DNA of 64,000 nt from Niastella vici (lineage in GTDB: Bacteria; Bacteroidota; Bacteroidia; Chitinophagales; Chitinophagaceae). A model generated the notes under the pieces. It did not search any database. It worked only from the letters and a program-made list of their open reading frames with translations, and was not told the DNA's origin. Positions 28,301-35,871 of this stretch are shown here, piece after piece; within the stretch, counting starts at the first letter, position 1; the number at the start of each line of letters is the position of its first letter. The position numbers and the translations under genes are program-made. The DNA lies in contig NZ_LVYD01000102.1 of NCBI RefSeq assembly GCF_002077945.1, positions 62,001-126,000 on the forward strand, read 5' to 3'.

Positions 28301-28423
28301 CTTTCTGCTGGCGGGTTCTGCATAACCGGCGGCGGCAAAAACAATTGCCAGCATTCCCTGCAGTATGATATTTTTTATTGCGCTGAGCCCAAAAGCGGAC
28401 CTGCGCAAAGAGACATTTCTCAT
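25388..28423 (-). CDS. TonB-dependent outer-membrane receptor with STN and carboxypeptidase-like domains
   Basis: A 1011-residue receptor. It has an N-terminal signal region, then an STN domain (about residues 48-118, 'KLEYVLNRIEEQTKVMFVFS'). A carboxypeptidase-regulatory-like domain follows (about 138-215, 'GKITNSKGEPLAGVSIVVK'). The plug domain (about 225-345) contains 'SIPASSIERIEVLRDGAASQYG', and a 22-strand-type beta barrel ends in '...GYYYISLSASF'. It imports a ligand across the outer membrane using TonB. The STN domain and the adjacent fecR and sigma genes indicate ligand-sensed transcription control (FecA-like). No SusD follows, so it is not a classic glycan pair. The substrate is unknown; an iron complex is one guess. 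Confidence 0.93.
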   Translation of the reverse strand: MRNVSLRRSAFGLSAIKNIILQGMLAIVFAAAGYAEPASRKDVLDREVTLNIKEKKLEYVLNRIEEQTKVMFVFSPKLIQSDRLVTISRSKEKLSVVLDELTTPLHLQYEVAGDKVILKRQLAGKTGSEQELAPEFTPVPITGKITNSKGEPLAGVSIVVKNKAGGTSTNANGVFTIEANEGDVLVITNVGYRSREVTVGSQHELSFVLEDAVAELTTVVVGSRSLRPRTNVESPVPVDVISSKDLLATGQIEPTQQIQFTAPSFVSNRQTVADGTDHIDPASLRGLGPDQVLVLVNGKRRYNTALVNINGTVGKGSVGTDLNSIPASSIERIEVLRDGAASQYGSDAIAGVINVVLKKKSGTQVFAHTGQQYKGDGASMQFGLNQGFKLGQKGGVLNLTAEFRHRQPTNRAGEYLGTVFSGNASQDSLLIAQNGGWDRKNNMYIGNSKQLNAYGEANLEIPVFKNTKFYATGMYSYRKGKAAGFYRYPKQAPSQVVLQLYPRGFLPYIESEINDRSILAGLKGKTAGAWNWDISSVYGGNEFRFDVSNSNNASMGISSPTKFYCGKLGFQQSTTNVDFSKDFGSKLNLSTFNVALGAEMRFDMFKITPGQEESWRNYDSTKAGGAQVFPGYQPANAVNETRSVMSTYVDVESDITEKLLVNVAGRFEHYSDFGNALAGKLALRYKILDALSIRGAISNGFRAPSIHQFYFNNTSTQFQLVNGTLSPSNTLTVRNNDPIAKALGIPDLKEETSVNYSLGITAKPARNVSLTIDAYRIDIKNRILLAGPFKRTHPLVGPILDGNNISKDVQVVQAFSNIIDTKTQGLDIILSVNPQVAKGNLDLTLAANFNETKIKRVNGTDKIPAVPDSLGNYFFFDRAEQSRVELGNPRNKISASANYQYKKIGFMVRLTRFGKVSSWNTNPQLDESYSAKVITDASFSYSILPQVRVTIGANNAFDIYPDRLKWFRDGKKDKTNPYYSNTSDGRFVYSRNATQFGMNGGYYYISLSASF

Positions 28424-28457
28424 AATTTTCAGCGTTTAATATTAATGGTTAATTAGT

Positions 28458-29507
28458 TTATTGTTCACAATCATGTCCGGTAATCACCACCATGCCATCG
28501 GCCTGTTCGTATTTTGCTTCAATGGCTTTACAAACCAGGTTAATACGTTCAAAAAAACTTTCATTGGTAAAGGCCCCGGTAAAGGAACAATGGCGCAGCA
28601 ATTCCTCATCAAAAATGACCGGTATGCCATAGGCATTCTGAATGCTCACCAATACATCAGATGCCCGTGCATTGGTAAACACCTGCGCGCTATTGCTTTT
28701 GGATGAAGGGATATTGATCTCCTGGGGTTGTAAGGATATTGATCTTATTATACTTTCCTGTTGCCGGTTGAACAGCACCTGCTGATTGGGCGTAATGATG
28801 GTTGCAGATGATTTTGCCAGTTCCTGCGCGGCCTGGCTATTTTTTCGCTGATATACGGTGACCTTTCCGGTATGCACAATTACCCTGATGGTTTTGTCGT
28901 GCGGAAAAGCCTGCACATCAAAGCTGGTGCCCAGCACTTTTGTTACCAGCTCATTGGTATATACAAAAAAAGGCCGTGCCGGATCTTTGGCCACCTGAAA
29001 AAAAGCGGCGCCCTCCAGGTAAACTTCTCTTTTCACAGGATCGGCTTTGTGTGTGTAAGCTATTCTGGAATTGGGTTTTAGTATAACATAACTGCCATCT
29101 TCCAGCGTTATCCTTAGTGGTGTCGTGGTATTGTTTACGCTTTCTGCCAGCTTGTGCTGCTGCCGGCTTTTTTCGTATGTAAAGGGTTGGGATGTTGGAA
29201 AGAATAATGCATATCCGCTTATTATCAAACCAATGATGATGGCGGCAGCCGTTAAATAATACAGGCGTTTCCGGCGTATTGACCGATGGATCGAGGGTAT
29301 TACGGCATCTTCAACCGGCAGGTTGCCTGCTTTTTCGATATATGCCCACATTTCCTGCTCAATATTGTCGAGTGCTGACTGTTTTAAAACAGGCAGGTTG
29401 TTATTGTACAGTCCTTCATACCAATGATCTATCAACGCTTTTTCTGCTGAAGTAGCGGCGCCGTTTATATAGCGTATTAATAATTCCCTGAAAGCGGTGC
29501 GGTTCAT
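28458..29507 (-). CDS. FecR-family anti-sigma factor
   Basis: About 349 residues from the ATG at 29507; a GTG nine codons earlier is possible. A cytoplasmic helical N-terminal domain binds the sigma factor (residues ~1-80). A membrane segment follows at ~85-108 ('LYYLTAAAIIIGLIISGYALFF'). The periplasmic FecR domain has 'ITLEDGSYVILKPNSRIAY' and 'GAAFFQVAKDPARPFFVYTNELVTKVLGTSFDV'. The C-terminal region would touch the receptor's STN domain. It lies between the receptor (35 bases) and the sigma factor gene (75 bases). Confidence 0.92.
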   Translation of the reverse strand: MNRTAFRELLIRYINGAATSAEKALIDHWYEGLYNNNLPVLKQSALDNIEQEMWAYIEKAGNLPVEDAVIPSIHRSIRRKRLYYLTAAAIIIGLIISGYALFFPTSQPFTYEKSRQQHKLAESVNNTTTPLRITLEDGSYVILKPNSRIAYTHKADPVKREVYLEGAAFFQVAKDPARPFFVYTNELVTKVLGTSFDVQAFPHDKTIRVIVHTGKVTVYQRKNSQAAQELAKSSATIITPNQQVLFNRQQESIIRSISLQPQEINIPSSKSNSAQVFTNARASDVLVSIQNAYGIPVIFDEELLRHCSFTGAFTNESFFERINLVCKAIEAKYEQADGMVVITGHDCEQ

Positions 29508-29581
29508 CGCCTTGTTTGGGTTATAGACAGGCACGTGCGGCGATTCCCTAAATGGCAGGAAAAAAATTATTCAACCGTATA

Positions 29582-30142
29582 TCACCAGGTATGGTCCTGA
29601 TAATCTTTCAGGTATACCCGTAACGTTTTTAATGATTGGGTGATGTGGTATTCTACAGCTTTTTCTGAAATATTCATGTTGGTGGCAATTTCCCGTATAG
29701 ATAACTGATCAAAACGGCTAAGCCGGAAGATTTGCCTGGTTTTTTCGGGCAGTGAGCCAATGGCTTTTTCTATAGCCTGTGATAGTTCATGGAAATTGAT
29801 AATAGATTCTGCTCCCTCGCAGGCGCTTGCCGTAGTGTTCATTACATGTTGCAGGTATCTTTTATGCACTAGTGTTGATTCGAAGTAGTTGATGATGCTG
29901 TTTTTGATGGCAGTTTGCAGATAGCCGTGCAGGTGATTGATGTGAATGGTTTGGCGTTTTTCCCAGATGCGCAGAAAGATGGTTTGAACCAGTTCTTTTG
30001 CTGTTTCGCGGTTGGCGAGCCGGTGGTAAGCTGCTTCGAACAGGAGTTTCCAGTAGCGCGAATAGATCTCTTTAAAAGCCTTGTCGTCTCCGGCTTTCAG
30101 TAAGCGCAGCAGTATTTCATCAGTTAGTCCCCGCAGGTCCAT
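29582..30142 (-). CDS. ECF-type sigma-70 factor (FecI-like)
   Basis: 186 residues with region 2 at about 25-90 ('FKEIYSRYWKLLFEAAYHRLANRETAKELVQTIFLRIW') and region 4 at about 125-180 ('LPEKTRQIFRLSRFDQLSIREIATNMNISEKAVEYHIT'). It is held by the FecR-type protein and, when released, should transcribe the receptor operon. It is first in the sigma-FecR-receptor unit. A tandem CTAAATCT array starts about 90 bases upstream. Confidence 0.93.
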   Translation of the reverse strand: MDLRGLTDEILLRLLKAGDDKAFKEIYSRYWKLLFEAAYHRLANRETAKELVQTIFLRIWEKRQTIHINHLHGYLQTAIKNSIINYFESTLVHKRYLQHVMNTTASACEGAESIINFHELSQAIEKAIGSLPEKTRQIFRLSRFDQLSIREIATNMNISEKAVEYHITQSLKTLRVYLKDYQDHTW

Positions 30143-30167
30143 AGCTGAAGTTAACGAATAATCATGT

Positions 30168-30274
30168 AATTTCTGATTTTGAGATTTTGTGATTTTGGGA
30201 TTTGCCGGGATTAAGCCTTCCGAAAAATCCCTAAATCTCTAAATCTCTAAATCTCTAAATCTCTAAATCTCTAA
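30168..30274. repeat. imperfect palindrome of the GATTT/AAATC family, copy 3, with CTAAATCT tandem array
   Basis: The left arm begins AATTTCTGATTTTGAGATTT. The right arm contains five head-to-tail copies of CTAAATCT at 30231-30270. The units are complementary to the AGATTT-type repeats of the left arm. It lies directly upstream of the sigma factor gene. Confidence 0.8.
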
Positions 30275-30992
30275 TGCTTACCTATAGTGCCCTTACTGGA
30301 CAGAAAAGGCAGTACGGGCAAGCCACTGTTAAAAACCTTCTATAATAGATCAAGAAAGGCCAATTAGTAAAAGCCAGGTATGTAAAATGAATCCGGGAGC
30401 CGGCCATGCCAGGGTTATAATATCCTGGTCATTGGGTGAACACCGGGAGCGACTCGGTTTTCATCCCTGCAAATATGGGTGGGTGTTGATTGCTGACCCT
30501 CCTGCATAATATCGTTGCACCGCACACATACAGGCCACCGGCCACCCGGATCATCATTCTATAGCCAAATATTTTAAAGAACTTACCGGTGGTTGTTTAT
30601 TGCACTGCTGTTATAAACAAGGTTCCGGTTATATACTCGAAGGGTACAAATCAAAATTATTTCATCAGCAGCAGTAGTGCGGTACATATGGCCTGTTACA
30701 ATGATTGCGAAATGCTTTGAGGGCTTTTCGTTGAGCACCCAAAAAAGTTTGTACCGCACTAACCACTGGCTGACTATGTATGTATTGAAAACCGTCCGTT
30801 CAAATATCTACTGCAATATACAATGAACAATTTCTTTTATTTGCACAATTTTTATCCTTTTATTCACGAAATCACATAATCTATACTGTTAGTGTTATTT
30901 AAAAGGAGACTTCCTGCCAGCTGGTTATGGCAATAAAGTTTTACAAAGTGTTTATCACTTTGAACGGTCACATTCATATTGTCGTCACCCGT
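30275..30992. other. gene-free stretch with a 12-base inverted repeat
   Basis: No credible open frame was found in 718 bases. A perfect inverted repeat, TAGTGCGGTACA at 30675-30686 and TGTACCGCACTA at 30750-30761, encloses 63 bases. The remainder shows no recognisable gene fragment or tRNA. Confidence 0.6.
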
Positions 30993-31397
30993 TTATCCAT
31001 GAAGCCCGTTCCGCCATTCGGTGGGCGATTTGCTATATACTTTTTTAAACATTGTACTAAAACTGCCCATGCTTTTATATCCTACCAGTATTGATATTTC
31101 TTTTACGCTTTTTTCTGTATGTTCCAGTAATTCCTTTGCTTTTTCCATTCGTAAAAGAATGCGGTAGTCATCAATGCTAACACCAAACAACTGTTTGAAT
31201 CCGTATTGCAACTTTGTTCTGTTAAGTTGTGTTTGCTGACTTAGATCGTTTATTGTTATATGGTAACGCCGGTTTTTAGTTAATAAATCTTTTGCGAGCC
31301 TGATCCTTTCAATGTCCTCTTTTTTCAATTTCATAAGAAAAGGTTTATTGCCAATAACTATAGTAGTTGTTGCTAACCCTTGTGTTACCGGCTCCAT
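30993..31397 (-). CDS. short AraC-family DNA-binding protein
   Basis: 134 residues, essentially only an AraC-type double helix-turn-helix (residues ~25-130). The conserved second-HTH sequence is 'SVKEISILVGYKSMGSFSTMFKKVYSKSPTEWR'. There is no N-terminal ligand-binding domain, unlike most AraC regulators of 250-300 residues. Stand-alone HTH forms of this kind are often found in Bacteroidota. The target is unknown. It has no obvious operon partner; the flanking DNA is gene-poor on both sides. Confidence 0.85.
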   Translation of the reverse strand: MEPVTQGLATTTIVIGNKPFLMKLKKEDIERIRLAKDLLTKNRRYHITINDLSQQTQLNRTKLQYGFKQLFGVSIDDYRILLRMEKAKELLEHTEKSVKEISILVGYKSMGSFSTMFKKVYSKSPTEWRNGLHG

Positions 31398-32394
31398 GAA
31401 ACAAAGAGCTTGTTTCAGCGGGTGGGTAAACGCCCTGCTGACAATTACATGGGTAACTGTTAAACAATAATTAACTGGTTGGTAGCTGCCCTTGCCGGCA
31501 GTACCATGAACTTTGGGGAGATGTTGCTATCCGTTTTGTTGCTTGTTCATATGGCTGCCTGCTATCAATCACCATTGCTATTCGATCATTCTGCTCCCTG
31601 ACGACAGGAACCATTCCGGTACATATTCAGTACATCGTATAAACACACGATACCGGTATGGCCTCAACGCCAGTTTGCGATCTGAAAACAGCGTAATTTG
31701 ATTTACCGATTTTTTTGAAATCTGCCAGTTGTACGGATTGATTGAAAATGTAAAAAAAGTGAAGGCACACCAAAAATGCCCGCAGGCATATGAGATAATT
31801 AAAAGAGATAAAAAGAGAAGAAGTGGTTTAATGTGTTGAATCCGGTCCATCAGATAAGGTTTGTACATCGGCTACATTTCGTCTTCACCATTTCTTTCTC
31901 ACTTCGCTGATTAGTGTTGCCAAAACAAAGATAAGGGGTGTTTTTGACTATTTATTTTGAAATTGGAATTTTTAAACCTCCAGGTTTCCTGCAATACAGG
32001 TTAACCATTAATGATAGGTTGGTTGGCGGCAGCAGATTTCAGCATTAATAACTATTTCTTAATAAATTATCATTTATTGGTTTCTGTTATATATCTGGAA
32101 AATAAATATTAAAAAATAATAAAGGTAGTAAAGCGACAATTGCGCCATTCGGGCACCCCGCAATCATGAATGCTTCGGGAGTGCTCAACGTTGAGACCTT
32201 TACAGTTACAACCGCCCACCCACGAGGGGTGATAGCATGGTTCCGGGTCATTCCTGCGCGTGGTGAAGGAATTGTGAAATTCCGGATGTGGGGGCTTTGA
32301 GCCGGAAACGGGTAGCCTTGCAGCTATGTATGTTTTCAACTTCCTGCTTTTGGGCTGGGTTTTTATTGACCCCGCCAGGCAGCCGGGGCAAAAA
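31398..32394. other. gene-poor stretch containing a GC-rich island
   Basis: No gene can be supported. The DNA is AT-rich apart from about 32133-32325, which is markedly GC-richer and has several short inverted repeats, for example CACCC-ACGA-GGGGTG near 32217-32231. That island has a stop-free frame ending at TGA 32298-32300, with its only ATG at 32166 (44 residues). It could be a structured RNA, a repeat copy or a gene remnant. Confidence 0.45.
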
Positions 32395-32420
32395 AAAAGT
32401 CGCCCCGGGGGAGCGACTTG
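32395..32420 (-). terminator. intrinsic terminator of the 84-residue gene
   Basis: On the minus strand AAGTCGC...GCGACTT forms a GC-rich hairpin (CCCCCGGGG core) followed by a run of at least eight T. It begins about 22 bases after the stop of the gene at 32442-32696. Confidence 0.85.
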
Positions 32421-32441
32421 CTGTGATTATTTTAAAACTAA

Positions 32442-32696
32442 TTAGTTCGCAATTGGTCGAAAATAAAAACCTTCTTCACTCAAAATATGTGAATTGGGTA
32501 CAAAACTCATTAATGACTGGCGTACCATATCTTCAGCGGCCATTTGATAACGTGTACCTACTTCTGGATTCTTGATGGCGAATTTCCAACTTTGGATCTT
32601 CAGCAGGGCAATCTTACTGGCATGGGCGATATGATATTCCATGATCATAAATTTCTCGGCCAGATAATCCGTTTCATTTTGGATGTACGGGGTCAT
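32442..32696 (-). CDS. small hypothetical protein, 84 residues
   Basis: It starts MTPYIQNETDYLAEKFMIM and is helical and soluble, with no signal or membrane segment. I recognise no family. Support comes from its well-formed intrinsic terminator immediately downstream and from its normal amino-acid composition. A long AT-rich leader region lies upstream (32697-33255). The segment rich in Met, Ala, Lys and His (about residues 15-40) is probably a helix. Confidence 0.65.
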   Translation of the reverse strand: MTPYIQNETDYLAEKFMIMEYHIAHASKIALLKIQSWKFAIKNPEVGTRYQMAAEDMVRQSLMSFVPNSHILSEEGFYFRPIAN

Positions 32697-33255
32697 AGGG
32701 ATATTCGATTATAGGTTTTTACAGAATAGATGGACATCAATACAACGATTTTTGATACGTAAAATTGCGTGAATTAAACATATTTTCTGCAACCATGCAA
32801 TCGAAATTTTTACAAATAAGGGTTTATGTATATATTCTAATACTGAATCGGTAAATAAAAATCTACTTCTTTGAATAATTTTCAATAAATAACCAGTATA
32901 GGTGTATAATATTCAAAAAAGCAGCCTGATAAATGTTAGGGCTACACAAAATGTGTATTTTCTACCTGATTAACCCCTTGCAAATCATTATTTCAGAAAA
33001 GCAGGGTAATTGGGTAAAGGCGAATGCCTCTTCAAAATCCCAAAACCGGCGTTCCGGAACTCCGGGATGTTAACAAATAATCGGGCTTTCTAAAATCGGT
33101 AAGAAACTAAAAACTTTGAACTGTAAACTAAAAACTAAAAAACTCAATAACCCTATCCTTTTATTGCCTTGCAGGATTCTGCTGGCGGTTGATAATGTTT
33201 TATTTGCACAAGCCAATGCTATTTAAACCGCACATAAAAAATACATTATAAAAAA
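32697..33255. other. AT-rich gene-free stretch between divergent genes
   Basis: About 560 bases with no supported gene. It holds an AACT-rich repeat at 33100-33150 and a small GC palindrome around 33045-33066 (ACCGGCG, GGAACTCCGG). It must contain the promoter of the 84-residue gene by position. Confidence 0.4.
33100..33150. repeat. AACTAAAAACT microrepeat block
   Basis: Units such as AAACTAAAAACTTTGAACT recur four times in about 50 bases. It corresponds to the right arm of the AGTT/AACT palindromes at 19731 and 38947, but the left arm is not evident here. Confidence 0.5.
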
Positions 33256-33285
33256 TTGGCCGGGATTGCTAAAACTTTACATTTA
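33256..33285 (+). promoter_or_regulatory. candidate promoter of the GMC oxidoreductase operon
   Basis: TTG at 33256-33258, exactly 19 bases of spacer, then TACATTTA at 33278-33285, which matches seven of eight positions of TAnnTTTG. This is the Bacteroidota -33/-7 layout. The ATG lies 42 bases beyond. Confidence 0.55.
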
Positions 33286-33327
33286 TGCTTCTAAACCAAT
33301 CATCAATTTTTAAACTTACTTACTATT

Positions 33328-35067
33328 ATGGGGGATCTTCAGGTGAAAAAAAATGCCAAGCAGTATGATGCCATCATCGTAGGCTCGGGTGCCGGCGGTG
33401 GTATGGCAGCGTACGTGTTGTCGCATGCTGGCTTGAAAGTATGTTTGATTGAAGCAGGACCAATGTATGATCCAAGAACGAATGTGACCCAGTTGAAAAA
33501 TCCGTGGGAATCGCCCCGTCGCGGCGCCAGCACCAAATTCAGACCATTTGGTGATTTTGATGCCTGCTACTGGGGATGGGAAATTGATGGCGAACCCTAT
33601 ACTCATGCCGATGATACCAAATGGGAATGGTGGCGGGCCCGGATGATCGGTGGCCGTACCAATCACTGGGGACGCATATCGCTGCGTTTCGGTCCCAAGG
33701 ATTTCAAACGGCGCAGTATTGATGGACTGGGTGATGACTGGCCCATCGGCTATGAAGATATAAAACCCTATTACGATAAAATAGATAAACTGATCGGTGT
33801 ATTTGGCAGTAATGAAGGCCTTGAGAATGATCCCGATGGTATTTTTCTGCCCCCGCCAAAACCCCGCCTGCATGAGCTCATGATCAAAAAGGCGGCTACC
33901 AGCCTGGGCATTCCGGTGATCCCTTCCCGCCTCTCGATCCTCACCAAAAAGATCAATGATTCGCGTGGCGAGTGTATCTTTTGCGGACAATGTAACCGCG
34001 CCTGCTCTTATGCTTATGCCGATTTCTCCTCCTCTTCTGTATTGATAAAACCAGCCATTGAAACCGGAAATATTGATGTGATCACCAACGCCATGGCGCG
34101 TGAAGTGCTCACCAATAAAGAAGGCCTGGCTACCGGCGTATCGTACGTGAACAAGAACGATATGCAGGAATACCAGGTAATGGGCCGCACGGTGATCCTT
34201 GCAGCCAGCGCCTGCGAATCGGCCCGCCTGATGCTGAATTCAAAATCGGCCCGTCATCCTAATGGTCTTGCCAATGGCAGCGACGTAGTGGGAAGATACC
34301 TGCACGATTCAACCGGCGCCGACATGGGCGGCGTAATTCCCGAACTGTTCGATCGCAAACGTTATAATGAAGATGGAGTTGGCGGCGCGCATATATATAC
34401 ACCCTGGTGGGTTGATAACAAAAAACTCGATTTCCCCCGCGGTTATCATATTGAATACTGGGGTGGTTTTGGTCAGCCTGCCTATGGTTTTGGCCGTAGC
34501 GTGGAAGCAATGAACGGCCGCTTTGAAGTAAAAGGCCAACAAAAACAACCCGGTGGTTATGGTGCTTCATTAAAAGAAGATATGCGGTATTTCTATGGCG
34601 CCCGCGTGGGTATGGCCGGCCGCGGCGAAGCCGTTGCCAAAAAAGAAAACCATTGCGAAATTGATCCTAAAGTGGTTGACAAATACGGTATCCCTGTTTT
34701 ACGTTTTAGGGTCACACACAGCGATTATGAAATAAACCAGGCCAAACACATGAAGGAAACCTTCAGGGAGATCATGCATGCCATGGGCGCCATTATTACA
34801 TTTGGCGATGATGGAAAAGATAAAAAATATGGCATACATGAACCGGGTAACATCATTCACGAAGCCGGAACCGTACGAATGGGTAACGATCCCAAAACTT
34901 CGGCCCTGAACAAATGGTGCCAGGCCCATGAATGTAAGAACCTGTTCTGCGTCGATGGCGGGCCTTTCGTTTCTCAGGCCGATAAAAATATCACCTGGAC
35001 GATCCTTGCTTTATCCATGCGCACTTCGGAGTATATTATAGATGAAATGAAGAAGCGGAATATTTAG
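33328..35067 (+). CDS. GMC-family FAD-dependent oxidoreductase
   Basis: 579 residues. The N-terminal FAD-binding fingerprint is '[21 protein letters not shown]' (about residues 12-32), with 'LIEAGP' at the end of the second strand. The C-terminal region contains '[30 protein letters not shown]', the GMC C-terminal signature area. A cysteine-rich stretch '[14 protein letters not shown]' (about 214-227) resembles that of gluconate- and other membrane-linked dehydrogenase large subunits. It oxidises an alcohol or sugar, probably at the periplasmic side with the subunit encoded next, 32 bases on. No signal peptide is visible, so it may travel with its Tat-like partner. The substrate is unknown. 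Confidence 0.92.
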   Translation: MGDLQVKKNAKQYDAIIVGSGAGGGMAAYVLSHAGLKVCLIEAGPMYDPRTNVTQLKNPWESPRRGASTKFRPFGDFDACYWGWEIDGEPYTHADDTKWEWWRARMIGGRTNHWGRISLRFGPKDFKRRSIDGLGDDWPIGYEDIKPYYDKIDKLIGVFGSNEGLENDPDGIFLPPPKPRLHELMIKKAATSLGIPVIPSRLSILTKKINDSRGECIFCGQCNRACSYAYADFSSSSVLIKPAIETGNIDVITNAMAREVLTNKEGLATGVSYVNKNDMQEYQVMGRTVILAASACESARLMLNSKSARHPNGLANGSDVVGRYLHDSTGADMGGVIPELFDRKRYNEDGVGGAHIYTPWWVDNKKLDFPRGYHIEYWGGFGQPAYGFGRSVEAMNGRFEVKGQQKQPGGYGASLKEDMRYFYGARVGMAGRGEAVAKKENHCEIDPKVVDKYGIPVLRFRVTHSDYEINQAKHMKETFREIMHAMGAIITFGDDGKDKKYGIHEPGNIIHEAGTVRMGNDPKTSALNKWCQAHECKNLFCVDGGPFVSQADKNITWTILALSMRTSEYIIDEMKKRNI

Positions 35068-35099
35068 CATTTACTAAGACCTAAAACTTAGAACTAATT

Positions 35100-35804
35100 A
35101 TGGACAGAAGAAAATCACTTAAAGCTATAGCTGTAGGCACGTTGTCGGCCGGTGTGTTGCTCGATGCCTGCAAATCCGATAATAAAAAAGAGCCTGAAGC
35201 AAAAGCTGCAGAGCCTGCTTCGGGACTTACGTTAGACCGGGCTGAAGAAGAGAAAAAGCGGGAGCAGGAATTGATGTCCACTACTTTTTTCACGCCGCAT
35301 GAAATGGCCACCATCACGGTGCTGGCCGATATCATTATTCCGCGCGATGCAATTAGTGGCAGCGCCTCTGATGCCAAAGTACCTGATTTCATTGAGTTCA
35401 TGGTAAAAGACCAGCCCGAACACCAGGTACCCATGCGGGGTGGTTTACGCTGGCTCGATGTAGAATCGCTGAAGCGTTTCGAGAAACCTTTTAAAGACTG
35501 TGATGCCAAACAGCAAATAAATATTGTGGATGATATCGCTTATCCCGAAATAACCTACAAGGAAAACGGTAAAGATGTTAAGCGGGGTAAACCTGCCAAA
35601 CCAGGCATGGCGCAGGGGATTGCTTTTTTCTCCCTCATGCGCGACCTTACGACTTCCGGCTTTTATACAAGCCAGATCGGTGTAAAGGATGTTGGTTATG
35701 CCGGTAATACGCCCAATAAATGGAACGGCGTGCCTGATGATGTACTGAAGCAGTATGGGCTGGCATATACTGAGAAAGAGATGAAAGAGTGTGCGAAATA
35801 TTAA
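35100..35804 (+). CDS. gluconate 2-dehydrogenase subunit 3-like lipoprotein
   Basis: 234 residues with a twin-arginine-like start (MDRRKSLKAIAVG) and a lipobox-like LLDAC (Cys24). A charged linker follows, then the subunit-3 domain from about residue 57 ('FFTPHEMATITVLADIIIPRD', 'GGLRWLDVESLKRF'). This small subunit accompanies GMC flavoproteins and is thought to aid export or assembly. The tandem order with the GMC gene is typical. No cytochrome c subunit is present nearby. Confidence 0.9.
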   Translation: MDRRKSLKAIAVGTLSAGVLLDACKSDNKKEPEAKAAEPASGLTLDRAEEEKKREQELMSTTFFTPHEMATITVLADIIIPRDAISGSASDAKVPDFIEFMVKDQPEHQVPMRGGLRWLDVESLKRFEKPFKDCDAKQQINIVDDIAYPEITYKENGKDVKRGKPAKPGMAQGIAFFSLMRDLTTSGFYTSQIGVKDVGYAGNTPNKWNGVPDDVLKQYGLAYTEKEMKECAKY

Positions 35805-35827
35805 GTAACTGAAATAAGAAGTAAGAT

Positions 35828-35871
35828 AAAGTCTGCAAGCCAGGGTAGCCCCCAACTTGCGGACTTTTTTA
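35828..35871. terminator. terminator between the dehydrogenase operon and the histidine kinase gene
   Basis: AAAGTCTGCAAG (35828-35839) pairs with CTTGCGGACTTT (35856-35867) with one G-T pair. It is followed by a T-run and A/T-rich sequence on the plus strand. It lies between convergent genes and could act in both directions. Confidence 0.8.

Noticed and set aside
30231-30270. CTAAATCT tandem array considered as a CRISPR remnant
   Set aside because: Units of 8 bases have no spacers between them. It is a simple tandem repeat inside a palindromic element.
31578-31868. 96-codon minus-strand frame with a hydrophobic stretch
   Set aside because: No homology or context support and unusual composition after the first 40 residues. 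It could be a real small membrane gene, but this cannot be supported.
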